Below, piece after piece: positions 45,201-58,751 of a DNA stretch of 64,000 nt. A program made the position numbers and the translations under genes. The notes beneath the pieces are model-generated. The model ran no database searches. It saw only the letters and a list, made by a program, of their open reading frames with translations, and was not told where the DNA came from. Source of the DNA: Bradysia coprophila (taxonomy: Eukaryota; Arthropoda; Insecta; Diptera; Sciaridae); assembly GCF_014529535.1 (NCBI RefSeq), contig NW_023503493.1, positions 18,012,001 through 18,076,000 of the forward strand, written 5' to 3'. The number at the start of each line of letters is the position of its first letter. Positions within the stretch are counted from its first letter, which is position 1.

Positions 45201-48044
45201 ATGAACACTGACATCAATTGAAAAATTGTATTCGCAAAAAATATAGGGCTACTGGATTATTCTTGTCCCTAGTCAAATCAGCGCTCCTTCCTGGTTAACT
45301 TTACTCTGTCGTGGTTCATATAATCTTAAATGGTAAAATGATTGTTTTAAAACAATTTAAGTAAAAGCGTTGATAGATTAGCAATTACAGAAATCTGGGA
45401 GACGAGTTATAATTAAGTAAAAAGATTTTGCATCAAGGCTTTGAAACTGCTAACGACCAGAGTTCTTTCCCAGTAGACGTTTCGAAAGTTTTGACGTTTC
45501 GTAAGGGAAGATGATATTAAACATCAAACTACTAATCTCCAATCGGGCTGGAACGCGATCACACTCAGAAAAACAATGAAAACAAATTACATTTATCGCC
45601 TTTATTATAAATTATTTTTATTAAAAGTACCAATATTTTTTCTGTTGTTCTTTTTTTTTGTTTGTCAAACGGTTATTTTTTTCTCGATATGAAAATCTAT
45701 TTTCAAATTCCAGTTTCTTGTTGGGTGTCTGATGTAAATTTCAAAAATTGAATTATTCATATACAGTCGGGGTGTTTCGTTTTCATTTTGCTTTTATTTT
45801 TGTGCTTCTGTTGTTTTAAGATTATTATTTTAGGTTTTTTTTTTAAGTTTTATTTATTGTATTGTTCGATTAAATTGTATGATTATCAAAATAATACAAC
45901 CTGAAGAAGTTTTCATTCAAGGGGAAGCAGAAAGAAATTAAATTTAGCTAATTCTAGTTTCCAAAAATGAAATGAAAAGATGAACAAAACAAAAAAACTC
46001 GTCAAAATGATTTTTCTTTTCTTTCTTTTTTTATTTAAAACTTTGATCATCGTCTGCACGCATCGTTGATACGAAAACCAATGTCCTTAAAATTAGATAT
46101 TTTTTCCATACACATAAAACAAAAAACCCCACTCCGTCGTTTCAGGCGACGTTTTCTGGTGTTTCTACATCAAAAAGGAGAAGTAAAAAAAAACAAAAAT
46201 TTTCTATACCCAAAGTCTTACACACAAAAGTATTTATGTCGCTGAATTTGATTTTTGTGGCTCAATTTGTTTGCTTTTTTATTCTCTTGGACATAAATTT
46301 TTGTTTTCTTTGATGTTGTCTTACAATTATTATTTTTCCTTTTTTTATTTTTTTAAATAATTTTATGATTAAGATGATTTTTTTTCAATTTTTTTTTATG
46401 ATTTTATTTTATCAAAAATTGAGCTGTTATTGCTCATGCTCACAAATGAATTGTATTTTGTTTGAATTTTATTATATGACTCATTTTAAAGAATTCACCA
46501 CACAAAAATGCAATTTTTGTTTGTTAAAAAAAAATTATTTAAAAAATAAAGAAGAGAGAAACTTAAAGTCGAAAAAATCAATAATTCTGAACGAAGAAAA
46601 GAAAGAAACAGTAGAGTTATTTATTAATAGAGTTTTCATTCCTTATCAATTATAAATAACGTCGCGGATATAGATGTGATGACGTAGTTGTATCTGAAAA
46701 GAAGAGAGCAGACGTTAGGACTCTATTTTTTTGGAGTTTTCACTTTGTGATGATGAATAGAAACAACAAAAAAACATGCAAAAAATCCTAAAATAAAGGC
46801 AAGCCATTAGACGTAAGAAACGACGATATCAGGCTAACTCTAGGGCTTCCAATGTAGACAACGTTGTAAAGCATTCGACTCTGTAGAGTAGATCTGTTAT
46901 CCCCACAAATCCTTATAAAAACAAATCGTCTAATTACTATCTATTGAATACATGGAGCTGTCTTCTGTTCCACAATGTCATTGGAAAGTCACGTACTAAG
47001 CTCAAGACATCTGGTACGAACAACTATTTTCTGGTAGAACCATGACTTGATCAAAAAGGGTATAAACGGGTAATCTAAATCTCGCGAGACACTCTTTAGT
47101 TCCGTATAATCGAACCTCATCTCACTATATTTCCAATTGAAGCAGTAGGTTGATTCGTTTAAAAAAAAGGTTTTCGTTTGCTGTTTCTACATTCTACAAC
47201 ATCTGTTCAACCTCAATGATACTCTTATGAAAGGAATTTTCGAAAATATTACGACGGAAACAGATAATCTGTTTAATGTAATGTAAAAAACGCATTCCTG
47301 CAGGTAATCGAATCTTGTATAAAAAAGATTATCGACTGAATGTACACGTAAGAAAAGCTTATACCTGCTCCAGCTGGAACTATTTTAACGAGTGTGTAAG
47401 CTGTTCAGAATTAAATTGCAAAATGTCTTGGTGTGGAAAGGTATAAGGCCCATCCAATGCAACATAATTACCTCAACCCGACCAGCAACACAACACGGCA
47501 AAAAATCTTCTGGTTTCTTCGCGCAGAAATTGAATAGTAGCAAATGCTAAGGAATACATTACTTCTTCTTCTGCTCAATGTTCTGTGTTCAATAAAAGAC
47601 AACATTTTTTACTTCAATCAGGGCATAAAAAATCGGCCCCCGAAAGCAACAAGCTCACTAAATTGTAAATTTCAATGAAATAGAAAAGGCAGCTCTGATA
47701 ACCAGAACAATTTAGAGTTGTTACCGTGATGTGAGTTATCAATTGACAGCTTTTCTCAAGATTTTTTTTCTTTTTCAAGACAGTGCTGTAATAAGATAGC
47801 ACTCTCAGCGAGGGTTTCTACTCTACATGAACTCAAAAAAGATGAGAAATAAAATGTAACAAATACTAAATCCCTCCATCATGCACTAAGCGAACAGAAA
47901 ACACAAAACAAAAAAACGCACACAAAACGAGACCCCACACATTTGTTGTTCAAAAAAAAAAAAAAATAACGTTAATCTCAATCAATGTTTATTCGTTATC
48001 AAAATAAGAGCCTTACAAAGTAAAATTTTGAAAATATTTCCGTT
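45201..48044. other. A/T-rich tract downstream of profilin, possible long 3' UTR
   Basis: 45580-46640 is strongly T-rich on the plus strand. At 46693 the minus strand shows a strong acceptor (CTCTCTTCTTTTCAG), followed by a short frame to a TGA at 46646-46648. That would suit a last exon with a roughly 1 kb 3' UTR ending near TTTATT at about 45600. I could not link it to an upstream exon. 46649-48044 shows nothing recognisable. Confidence 0.35.
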
Positions 48045-48050
48045 TTTATT
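48045..48050 (-). terminator. Profilin poly(A) signal
   Basis: TTTATT on the plus strand is AATAAA on the minus strand, 80 nt past the profilin stop. A second match lies at about 48091. Confidence 0.5.
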
Positions 48051-48129
48051 TATCGAAAACACACGACCACTCTTTTAAATTAATATTTTTTTATTGTTGT
48101 TGTAATGTACGGATTTGTTGTTTTTACCT

Positions 48130-51100
48130 CTAGTATCCACATGCAATTAAATAATCTCCCAATTTTTCGACAATAGACGCAGCCTGTTGTGGTTGGACTG
48201 GATCTTCATAGATTGATACTATTACAGCTGGTGAATGGGCGAGAAAAAGGAATTAAAAATTAGTGTTAGCTCTTTCTTCAAGGTATAATTGCTTGCGAAT
48301 TACCTTGTTGCGTTTTCATACAGTGCACTCCGTTTCTACCGAGTTTGGCTCGGACTACTCTATCGGAACCTGATAAGTAAATATACCGTTGTCCTGCTAG
48401 TGTGACTCCACCACTTGTTAGAATTTCTTGTTTGTCAAAACCTTGAACTAATTTCGCGAGTTCTTCTTTGGTTACCTGAAAAAATCAGAGAAACAAAAAA
48501 TTAGTTATCAAGTTATCTTCATCGCTGCAATGCATTGTATTTAGGTTTTTAAACAAAATAAAACAGATCAAACGAATCAACAACGGGTGGACAATGGACT
48601 AAAGATGTCAAAAAATCTAAGTCCCATGACGGATTGAAGATAGAAAAACTTCTGGAACAATCGGTGTTTTCTCACAAGGAAAATCAAACTTGACAAGCAT
48701 ACCAGGTGTCCTAGAAGTTGCCAAGTTGTAGTTACATATAGAAAGATCTCCAGTTTTGTGTAACTTGAAATCTCCCAATTCAATTAAAAGTTTTCATCAA
48801 GTTTAGAATACAAAATTACTTATAGACCGTAATGAACTCTAGCAGCGCATTATAAATGCAAGTTCAAGGTCATTCTCTCTACACGTTTCGGTTATTTCGA
48901 TTTGGATGACTTGTGACGATTTCTTTTCAATAATAGCTGATATGGTATTGACACCATTCGCCCAGGAACTTGAGAGAAATATGACGAAGCATCCGTTTAT
49001 GACATTTTTTTCCATTCATGCGCTTCGAGTCGATAAACAAAATCAACAAGCAGGAAGAATAAAACTGGTCATAAAGCTCATATCGTAAACAATAAAACTT
49101 TGTTAAACTGAGCTCTGAAGATAAAAAATGAAATAATTTGATAACGAATAGTCGGTTTCTTTACTTTTATTGAACTGTACCAAATTCAGCTGAAAGTTTC
49201 CACCAACAACACAACCAAAAATTTTTTGACAAAAACATTATGATCTGTGAGACATTTTTTGGTCGAATAACAGTGATGCATGATGTTACGTATGTAGGTT
49301 ACGAGATGTCTGAAAGATAAGCCGCTTCCATAAACCGAATCATTTAGACAGTTATTTAAGTTCATGCAAACGTTTTGCTATGTAATCAACTGATCAATTG
49401 TTGTCAGTATGTACAATCACAACAGGTAACAACTGAAAGAAAATGTAAACAATCACAGCAGAAACAATGGCATAAGAGTTTCGCTAAGAAATTTGTATTT
49501 CATAAACCCATTAATACGTCTAAAGAGCGTTAAAACATCGACAATGTGGATGTTTGTTTGTTTTTTATAGTACGCTACCAGATCCCGTTAATTATTGTTT
49601 TTTCTATTTCGTTTCTTATTGCAATACAAGTCAAATAATACTAAACTTTTATCGAAAATCAGCACATAGCCATTTATAATTGTTTTCAAAACTCATTTCA
49701 TCGACGTGGTTTTTTTGCGACCTAAATATAGTAAAATGTTTTATTTCCAAATTCCCAATTGATTAAACAATAAATGCATGAACATGAATACAGCAGAGAA
49801 AAAAAAAACATCAACACTTCAAGAGCGAGAGAAAGAAAAAAATCGGTTCAATCGGTTAGTCTTTTAAGAACAAAATTATTGTGTGTTTCAGCCCACAGAC
49901 GAGACCGATTTAATAAAACCTCAATACGTTTTAGGAATATGGGATAAAGTATCTGTAAAAATATGGGCAAATGAAACAAACACTAATAGCACACATGTGT
50001 AAGCCACATTTCGTCTATATCTTGTTTGGAAAAAAAATGATAGATGTTCATTAGTCAGACATGAGTTTTCAATTAAATTTTGTGCACATTGCGTCGACAA
50101 GGCGAAAATGTCTATTTGTAATATCATGAATATTATGAAGAGAAATATTGAATTAGTTATTCAACCAGTTTTACGACCAAATTTGGTATTCCAGTTAAAT
50201 GAAAACGATAATAATGCTTGAAAATACAATCTGCCATAATTCGCGTGGAAGATATTCCATATACAGGTGGGGAAATTAATTCCTTATCGGAAACATTGAA
50301 TGCTACTCCCATTGTTAAATTGATTGACTTCAATGTTCGTTGATTATTAATTTGTTGCAGTTGTATCAGTGTTGAATTCAACTAAATAAGTACAAAGAAC
50401 AAAGCGGGAGATTAAATTTTTTTCTTTCACATCCAACAAAATGTTGCATGTCTCGTCTCAGTCGCTTTGTTTTTTATAGTTGAAGCTGATAACAAGACGT
50501 GTGCATTAGAATTGACGATAAAAGATCTCTTGGGGCGTATCATTCATTCAAAACAATGTCGAAGTAGTAGAAAGGCTATTTTGTCTATAAAAGTACTGTT
50601 GTTGTGCCTCTGTCGTACTTTGTTGTACGACTATTACTGTTTACCTTACCCGTAAAAAGATTCTAGGTAAAATGAAATATGAAGCTGAGTCTTCTATACT
50701 TCCAAAACTTTTAGTAATTAAACGCTTAAGGGATCAATGCTCAATGTTATTGTTAATCCTCCGAGGATTACGCACTTTACCGTTTAGTCCACAAAGTGCA
50801 TCAACAATCGTAACCATTGATATCGGACAGTTCAAGTACATTAACATGAATCTGACGTCGATTAAATTCTATCTAAAATGTTCATGGCCTTTCGACACAT
50901 TTTGTACGGTGAATAATTTTCGTCGAATTAGATCCATTTTGTACGAGTTAAATCAACATTGAATGTTTTTTAATTGATCGCCTCTATCTATTTTTGACTC
51001 ATCATCAAAAATCAAATTTCAAATTTTATTAAAAACAAGATACTAAAATTGATGACTCACCCAGCCAAAGCTATAACAACTTAATTTCCATTACCGTTTC

Positions 51101-54100
51101 TTAATCAAAATTTGAGCATTTTTTTATTAGTTCTGTTGGAAATCAGAGAATTATTTGTAAAGATTTGTCATCAACGATAACACCGCGGTTTGGAATAGAT
51201 AAATGTTTAAAAATTTAAAAAAAAAATCGTGTGTCACATCGACGTTTTAATGCGAAATGTGACTGGTATTCCATAGGCTTATCGTCCGCTTGTATGCGTA
51301 TCTAATTTTAATTAGACAAGTTTTTTGGTCAGAAAGAATTATATGTATGGCCTTGATCATAATGAAATGTTGGAAATTTAACGAAAACATTTTTTTGTTC
51401 TACCAAAAATTCATATTTTGTCATCTTCTACGGCCCACCGATGATATATTTTGTTCAAGATTGTTTTCTGACTTTATCTTGAATATGTTTCCGACGGTCG
51501 GCATTCGTGCTTGTGCATGTTTGATAATCTAAACACATTTCCGTTCTAACATATAAAAAATCCATCTGAACTGTGTACAAAACGTACAAAAAAAAAGAAC
51601 TTGAGTCAAATGCAAAAAACGAACTGTAAATTAATTTTTCGAAAAATCGTTAATTAGAAATTTATGGTAAATATTTGGTGATGACCTCGTCTATTTTTCC
51701 ACTCAACAACGACCTGTTTTATGGACGTGTATATCTGTAAAATTGGCATAGGAGATACATCTTGTATTCATAAAAAACAAACAAATATTTCTAGCGAATG
51801 ATTCTGTTTCATTGAAAGATTTTGTTACGGATTTTTGAATGTGTTCTCTCTCTATTTTCACCCATAAAAATTAAATGTTTGTTTTCAGTCTACACAAAAA
51901 CAAATCCACAATTAACAACTGTGACGAATCACCCAACTATGTGTGACTCCAAGTTTGTGCTGGTTTTACTCGTTGTGTCTTATTTCTTTCAAAAAGTCGC
52001 TTTTATTTGTTCAGTTTCATCCGAGAATAAGCTGAATTAAAATGCAACAACTAAATGTAACGGAGAAATATAATAAATTCAAAGAAAAATCCGTTGCTAC
52101 AGTGATATTAAAACCTGTTCTCCTATTTTTCGAACACAATTTTCAACGTTTTATTGATGCCTTTGTTTATATTAATATTATGAGACTCGATTATAGACGC
52201 TTTGAACGGAATTATAAAAAAAACGTTTCCATAAATGTGTCCATATTTGACCAAAAAACATTCCAGTCATCATTTCGTGTATATAACCGAAAATCGGTGA
52301 AAACAAGCGACTATCACGTTTCTCGTTTCACATTGTAAAATTTTGATTTATTGTCGTTGGATACTTTTATTTCGCCAATCAGATGCAATAAATAAATGTT
52401 TATTTTATCAAGGCGCTTGCTTCAAGCATAACATATCCGACCAACTCCAGCCCCCCCGATAATGGAAAACTTGTCTACCATTTATCGTAACGCGTAGGCA
52501 TTAATAAGTATCATTATTACACTGTCTTGTCTCAATTAAATAATTTACTGTTCCATTGCGAATTAATTCCCAATGAAATTGTTGTATTGTTGTATACAGC
52601 GAAAGTGATTTTCAACAAATTTGGATACAACATTGTAAATCAATGCTGTGCACAAATTCATATTTTACTTGAACATTGCAATAGAAATCGAAACAACTTT
52701 TTTTTTTCTTGCATCCGTATGTGGAGGTAAGGTCGAAAGAATAGTTTTTCCTTGCCACAGAAAAATTTGATTTAGTGCGATAACATTGACGGTATATAAA
52801 TGTAAGTCGTACCGATGTAGGTGAGATCTCGCATTAATCATTTGCTAGCAATTAATCATTTCTCTTTGTTTTGGTTTTGTTGGATATCGTCTCAATCGGG
52901 GTAATTGTGTTGATGGTCCGAGATTAAGTGACTACTCTAAAAGAGTATCTCAGAATTTGTTTCCTTAAGATGAATGAGAGTGCGATATTACGTCCATCCA
53001 TCCTGACATTTCTGACATTTAGACAATTGTTGAAGCTTCGTAAGCCTTGTCAAAAGTTTTGCTAGACTTGGCAATGACTAAAAATGACTTAATTGAATGC
53101 ATAATCTCACTAAAGTGGATGTGTTCAAGGCAATATCTATCTGTTTCGTTGGAAAATGTACGTACGTGCATATATGGTGGCATGTTACAAAAAATATGTA
53201 CAAAGCAAACACGGTTCCGATTCTTTTTTTTTGTGTGAATAATTTGATTAAAAGCCTGGGTATACTATGAATGATAAATGTTTAATATTGAAGAATATAA
53301 TTCGCAAATTGATAAGATATTGGCTTTTATTTGAATAGGTTGAATTCAGTGTACGATGTATCCACAATCTTATCGAATTTGCTTCCATGATAAGCGGAAA
53401 CATTTCAATTTCGACTGCCAAAAAAAAACGATTTCTCGGAATGTTGATGTGCCAAACGACTTGACAACATCTAATTTGAATGCAGATAAGTTTTCAACCG
53501 AAATAAAATCTTATTTCGATAAATTTAGATAGAGAGAATCCTTTTCACAGCTCGTCGCAGTGAAGTAAATTTAGTTTCTGAATTATTAAGTGTGTCAATA
53601 TCACACTATTACACACTGACTTGTGTGTAACATTACTGATCTTCTTTTGTTTCCCGTGCTGCTTTTTCTCAGAGAAAACGATTCGAATGTAAACACACGT
53701 TTGCATTCTAAATTGGTTACAACGCTCATTAAACCAATCGTGTGGAAGATTTTATGAGTTTCTCAACCGAAAATGAAAATTTCCGTGCAATTTTCATCTT
53801 TTAAAAATAACTTCCCCACCTGACAAAACGTTTCAATGTCGTCATTCACATGGACCAAATTAATAAAACATTGATGTCGTCAGACAACAGAAGTTATAAC
53901 GAAAATGTGTTTCATGGGAACATTTCTTCGACGAGTTTTTTTTTTGTTGTTTTTATAACGGCGCTATAACGACGCTCGTAAGTGTTTACATAGATCGCAT
54001 AACACTATCATCGCCCTCGCCTTTTTCGCAATGATATATTGGCTTACATGTATACAACGAGACTGTCAAAATCCGAGTGGAAATGGCTGATATTTTCGTA

Positions 54101-56628
54101 TAGAAATATTTCAATTAACAGCTCTAAAATCGATATAATAAGCACTGCTTATAAAGCAGCTATGAATCATATGGGTGTGTGTGGAATAGCTTAAAGAAAA
54201 TTTTGCATGAGAAAATGTGGTTGCAGCTTATCGTAGATTTGATTTTTGATTTTATTGTCGTTTAAAGGAAAAACAACAACAACCATGCAATCATGAGTCA
54301 TACAAATTTCTCGAAGAATTCCACTCGTAAGAAAGTTTCGAGAATATTGTTGTTGTGTAAATTATCAGAATTATTATTATGGATGGACGTCGTCGTCAGA
54401 AAATGATGGTTGAATCAGAATTTCACATTAAAAAATACAATCAGAACCCATATTATTAGCATATCTTTGCGTTTGGACAAAATGATACTTTAGGACGATC
54501 TTACGACTACGTTGTTTTATTGAATATGAAAAAATCAATCAAACAGTCACACCTCACCCAATGCAGAAACAGATCTGCAGTTGTCTATTCTCTTCATCAA
54601 TACTGATAATGGCCCCAATCAAGTTTACAGTAATTATTCGGTGAGAAATCACACCGATTATCTGCAGTTACAAAGTAACATTATTGTAAATGTTTCGAGA
54701 TACGGTAGCAAAGCATCACCTGGCTGTAATTTAAGACAACTGTTCAGCCTTTTGGAGAAACGTAGCATAGCATTCCACTTGTGTAATTGATATGTTGTCA
54801 CATAAAAGACTCGTTTACACTTCACCATTTTAGACCTTGACTTGGTATATTACACATTCAGCGTAATATTTCGGTTAGTTCGGTAATCAGTTTAACAGTG
54901 GTGATAGTAGAGGGTTTCAGTGATTGGGGGTAAACCATAATGGTTCGTAAAGTTCATGAGTATGGCGATTTAGTAGACTTTTGACATAAAATATATGGAC
55001 GAAATGTCAAAAGTTCATGAAATTGCCATACCTATGAACTTTACGAACCATAATGGTTTACCCCTATTATATTTTGGTCAATTCGTCTAATGGTGTGGAC
55101 AATAGATGGGCTCATTTTCAAAAGTAGTTAAAAGGTAAAGTGAAGTTAACATCGTGAAAAATAAGGGTTTTGGATTGACGATAAAGAAAAGATTTTTTTT
55201 GTATTCTTTACTGCATCCCACTTGGGCCATAGATTCTCTGCAAAGTATTCTCTTTCGATCGTCCTAATGAATACGTTTTCTTACATCAACATTGGAATAC
55301 GTCGATAATTCCAAATTTGAGTAGAAACTCGCGGCAAGAGGTTTATTGATTTACAGCCCTAAAGTTTACTTTTATGAATTTCGAATAAAAACATCTGCAT
55401 TGGACTAATTTACCGCAGAGAGAATTTAATCGGGGCTATACAAGTTACGCAACACATTTTTTTTTTATCTAAAGCTTCGAATCTTATCAGTCTGAAACCA
55501 TCGATACAGAATATATAGTACTGTGACATTAATCGCTATAACCGCGACATACGCGTAAGTAAACCAACGACTTTGCAGAGAAATATATTCCTCGATTATT
55601 TGTTCAATTCACATCGTTTGAAGGAAAGTAAAAGTGCGAGGTGATGAAAACCATCGCACCCACTGAATATAAATATAGAATTTCGTTCTCAATCAATGCA
55701 CAGTAGAATAAAGTGTACACACTTTGTGGTGTGCATATAAGATCGACCAAAGTAATTATTTATAAGTATCTGATTGGGACATGAAAAGAAAATGAAAATA
55801 ACGAATCATGTCAGAATCGGTTAATTTAGCATTGTACTCAGCTCTTTTTTTATCGGATATTAAGCGACAGAACAAAGAAGATTCCTGACACTCAAAAACA
55901 GAAATTTAATCACACTTCACTTCACTACGAGCAAAGGCAAATGGATATGACAAAATTGCGCATGACTGCGATATATTCGCAAAATGTATAAAACAACAAG
56001 AGAGAGAAAAAAATGACTAACAAAATTTGGATAGACGCCATTTTCAGAAGGCCGGCAAATTTATTCGTATTTTTATTTCGTTTTGCTAATAAATCAACTG
56101 TCACTGCATCACAAAGCAAAGCATTTCGACTTATGAAATTGAAGTGTTTTATGGAACGTTTCCTTTTAGTAAGACAGCGAGTACCATGCAAAACAAATAT
56201 TTATTCGTTGACAATAAAAAAAGACCCGGTGCATTACGGTCACACCCTTGAACTTTGTCGAGACAATGACATTTTACTTCATGAGTCATCTAATATTTCG
56301 CACATTTTCTAGATTTTAAATTCGATTTCTAACTGGTTTCTGACCATAAAATGAGAAGCTCGAGGCGACAAAAAATGAATTGCACACTAAATAACAAGAA
56401 CAAACACAAGACGTGATGAGCAATAGCTTTTTTTAAGTGATAGAAAAAAAATGGGGCCAAAAAGAAAGGGGAATTTCACAATCAATCCCAAAAAAAATAT
56501 CGACATTGAATTCTTACCTCGAATCCATCTGATTTCGCCCATATTCCTCCATCGTGGCCAGCAATAGCCGCTCTAGAGACACATGCGGAAGCCAAGAGTT
56601 GATTGTCTACGTAATCCTGCCAGCTCAT
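48130..56628 (-). CDS. chic: Profilin
   Basis: Actin-monomer and poly-proline binding protein that feeds actin to formins and Ena. Exons 56518-56628, 48304-48475 and 48130-48227 give 126 residues, exactly the length of fly profilin. It starts [14 protein letters not shown] and contains [14 protein letters not shown], then [33 protein letters not shown], and ends [11 protein letters not shown], the canonical insect C-terminus. Phases match (0 and 1). Intron 1 is 8.0 kb and intron 2 only 76 bp. A TATA and initiator lie about 350 bp upstream of the ATG. Confidence 0.97.
48476..56517 (-). other. Profilin intron 1 (8.0 kb)
   Basis: Low G+C, with many short frames that look random. One MITE (54927-55064) is recognisable. 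No exon pair or nested gene could be supported on either strand. A large first intron is a plausible place for profilin enhancers. Confidence 0.5.
54927..55064. mobile_element. 138-bp MITE in profilin intron 1
   Basis: GGGGTAAACCATAATGG and TTCGTAAAGTTCAT at the left are mirrored by ATGAACTTTACGAA and CCATAATGGTTTACCCC at the right; further in, TATGGC and GCCATA also pair. CCATAATGG is itself nearly palindromic. No clear target-site duplication. Confidence 0.8.
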
Positions 56629-56972
56629 TTTTATATTTTTAGAAGAAACTTACACAATGTTTTAAAAAAAAACTTGGTATAATACGAAAATTCGCGACAA
56701 CTTTGTTCCACCGAAATACTGATTATTGAGGTTATCAATGGGGCCTTTGACTACAATTAGTAGTAATTGAAAATTGCTTTCGAATTCGTTATCACACTTA
56801 ATAATGTATCTTATTAAGGACAATGGCACACGGATAGTAAAATAACAAAACGTCGTCTGATGGCGGCGAGTCGATTTCGATTCAACAAGCCTGAAAACCG
56901 GAAGCAGTGTTGCCAACTATTTAACTACCTCGATTACCTCCTCTGATCACATATTCGAAATAGACTGAAACT

Positions 56973-57010
56973 GACTGAACTCGACAGTGCTGAATGTGTG
57001 TTTATATATA
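56973..57010 (-). promoter_or_regulatory. Likely profilin core promoter (TATA and initiator)
   Basis: On the minus strand TATATATAAA lies at 57001-57010 and an initiator TTCAGTC at 56973-56979, about 30 bp apart. TCAGTC recurs just downstream. This would give a 5' UTR of about 345 nt with no intron. Confidence 0.55.
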
Positions 57011-57800
57011 GTAACAGTGGGAAATGTCATTTGTGACAATTGCATTGATGTATGCATGTATGCATATCACTGACTGACCAATTTTTTGCTACACAGTTTC
57101 ATTCATATTTTTCTACGCTAACGTATAGAATAAGTAAGTTCAATCAACGTTTAATGCATAGAATAGAAAGCAATAATTTCTAGAAATGTATGAATGGATT
57201 TGTAGTTTAATACAGCAGAAAAATCATAATTTTCCTGTTGCAAAAACTTTATAAATAAAACGGATTCTCTGTGGGAACATTTTGATTTTCCTTACGGCAA
57301 CACTGATCGGATGTGGGATGTGGCTTTCGACTTGCGCATGCTGAAAAGTTAACCACATCAATCAAAACATTTCCCAGTAGAAATAAAACGAAATTGATAA
57401 GCGGAACATTTGAACTTTTAATTTTCATGTACTGACATTAAAGCTGGAAAACAAACGCTAACAAATGTGAAGTAAATTAAAGGATGGTATTTTTCGATTG
57501 CAATGTTCTGTTGTTGTTTATTTGAAGTAATATTCGTGGATTCATTAGCTAATTACAGAATTTCGTTGATGTTTAAGAGAGTTCTTAGCGTTTGAGTTCA
57601 ATTTGAGGAGATTGTGGACTTTGTTCAATACTTGGCCGCATTTTATTACAGCGCTGCCGTTAAGTCGGTCTGTATAAACACAAAATTTCATACGAGTGTT
57701 CGTAACTCGTTCCGTGCACCCATCTATACAATCCACGCTCTATTTTAGCGACGTCAAGGTCGACAGTAATAGGCAAAATGTCAGGAACAAGTCATGCTAA
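57011..57800. other. Upstream DNA of profilin, no gene seen
   Basis: No exon pattern seen. It presumably contains profilin regulatory DNA. Confidence 0.4.
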
Positions 57801-58004
57801 GTATAGTTTACACTTAAAAAGAGCACTCCATTTAGCCTCCGTTTACATGACAGTTGTAAAATAGAACAAAGGAACTTGAACGGAGTAAAAAATTGAAATA
57901 AATTCAATTTCCACTCCGTTTGCGTGACAGTTCTTTTGTTCTATTTTACAACTGTCATGTAGACGGAGGCTAAACGGAGTGCTCTTTTTAAGTGGAAACT
58001 ATAC
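57801..58004. mobile_element. Foldback MITE upstream of profilin (204 bp)
   Basis: GTATAGTTTACACTTAAAAA and GAGCACTCC...TTAGCCTCCGTTTACATGAC at the left are matched by GTCATGTAGACGGAGGCTAAACGGAGTGCTC and TTTTTAAGTGGAAACTATAC at the right (written as blocks). The arms are about 75 bp and nearly perfect. A CGGAGT/ACTCCG pair lies in the middle. Confidence 0.85.
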
Positions 58005-58016
58005 TTTAATCGACTA

Positions 58017-58146
58017 AAGCTGCAATCGCAGTTCACTGTTTTTGGTCTCCGTTTATATATTGCGCATGCGCACAGAGATAATTCACTGTCTGCGCATGCG
58101 CATTGTCTAAACGGAGTCCCAAAACGGTGAACTGCGATTGCAGCTT
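58017..58146. mobile_element. Second foldback MITE, 12 bp from the first (130 bp)
   Basis: AAGCTGCAATCGCAGTTCAC and GGTCTCCGTTTA pair with TAAACGGAGTCC and GTGAACTGCGATTGCAGCTT. Two copies of TGCGCATGCGCA (58061-58072 and 58091-58102) face each other in the loop. TCCGTTTA is also present in the neighbouring element, which suggests a related or nested pair. Confidence 0.83.
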
Positions 58147-58751
58147 AACATTGTTGATTTGACAATCAAAACAGTCACCGACGTAAGTAGGAAAGAAAGT
58201 TGTTTCTCAACTTTGAAGGAAAAAATACCGATGGAGAGGATAACCAATCAAAAGGTTCGCTCTGAGAATTTAGTTGAGTGTGCAGAAAATTTGCAAAATG
58301 AACCTTTTTAAACCGGTTGGTCAGTTATCGACGACAAAAATGAAGTTCAGGCTAACGTTCTCTTGTATAGCCACTAGGTGAAAGATGCTAGTACCAATGA
58401 CTAACTGAATCAGAAGATTCGATTCGATTCACCGGCGTTATTTTAAGTTCGAATTTCAAATTTTAACAAACAGTTGCAATTCACACGCTAGAAATTCCAT
58501 TCAAATCAATTTTCGAGCAAATCTTCTCACAACAAACCTACTGTCCACCAGAAGTTGACGGGGTTTCTTGCAATAAAAAGTTTGTCACCGAAATATGATC
58601 ATAATTCATTGTTTTATCGCCAAAATTAATAATGGACAAAATGTCACCCGCAATGACTCAATTCACATGATAAAGATTGAAAGAAAAATGGAAAAGAAGA
58701 AACATCAATGAACAATCAGGAAATGACAAAGTTCAACAGAAATGCAAATTG
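58147..58751. other. 3' flank of the RBR ligase gene
   Basis: No gene seen. The minus-strand 3' UTR of the RBR gene should lie here. Confidence 0.4.

Noticed and set aside
46365-46655. 96-codon plus-strand frame in the A/T-rich tract
   Set aside because: Composition is almost pure Phe/Leu/Lys/Asn/Ile, as expected of random A/T-rich DNA.
50672-50962. 96-codon frame in profilin intron 1
   Set aside because: No domain, no splice partners, and the length is within chance for this composition.
52042-52338. 98-codon frame in profilin intron 1
   Set aside because: Same reasons; no recognisable protein features.
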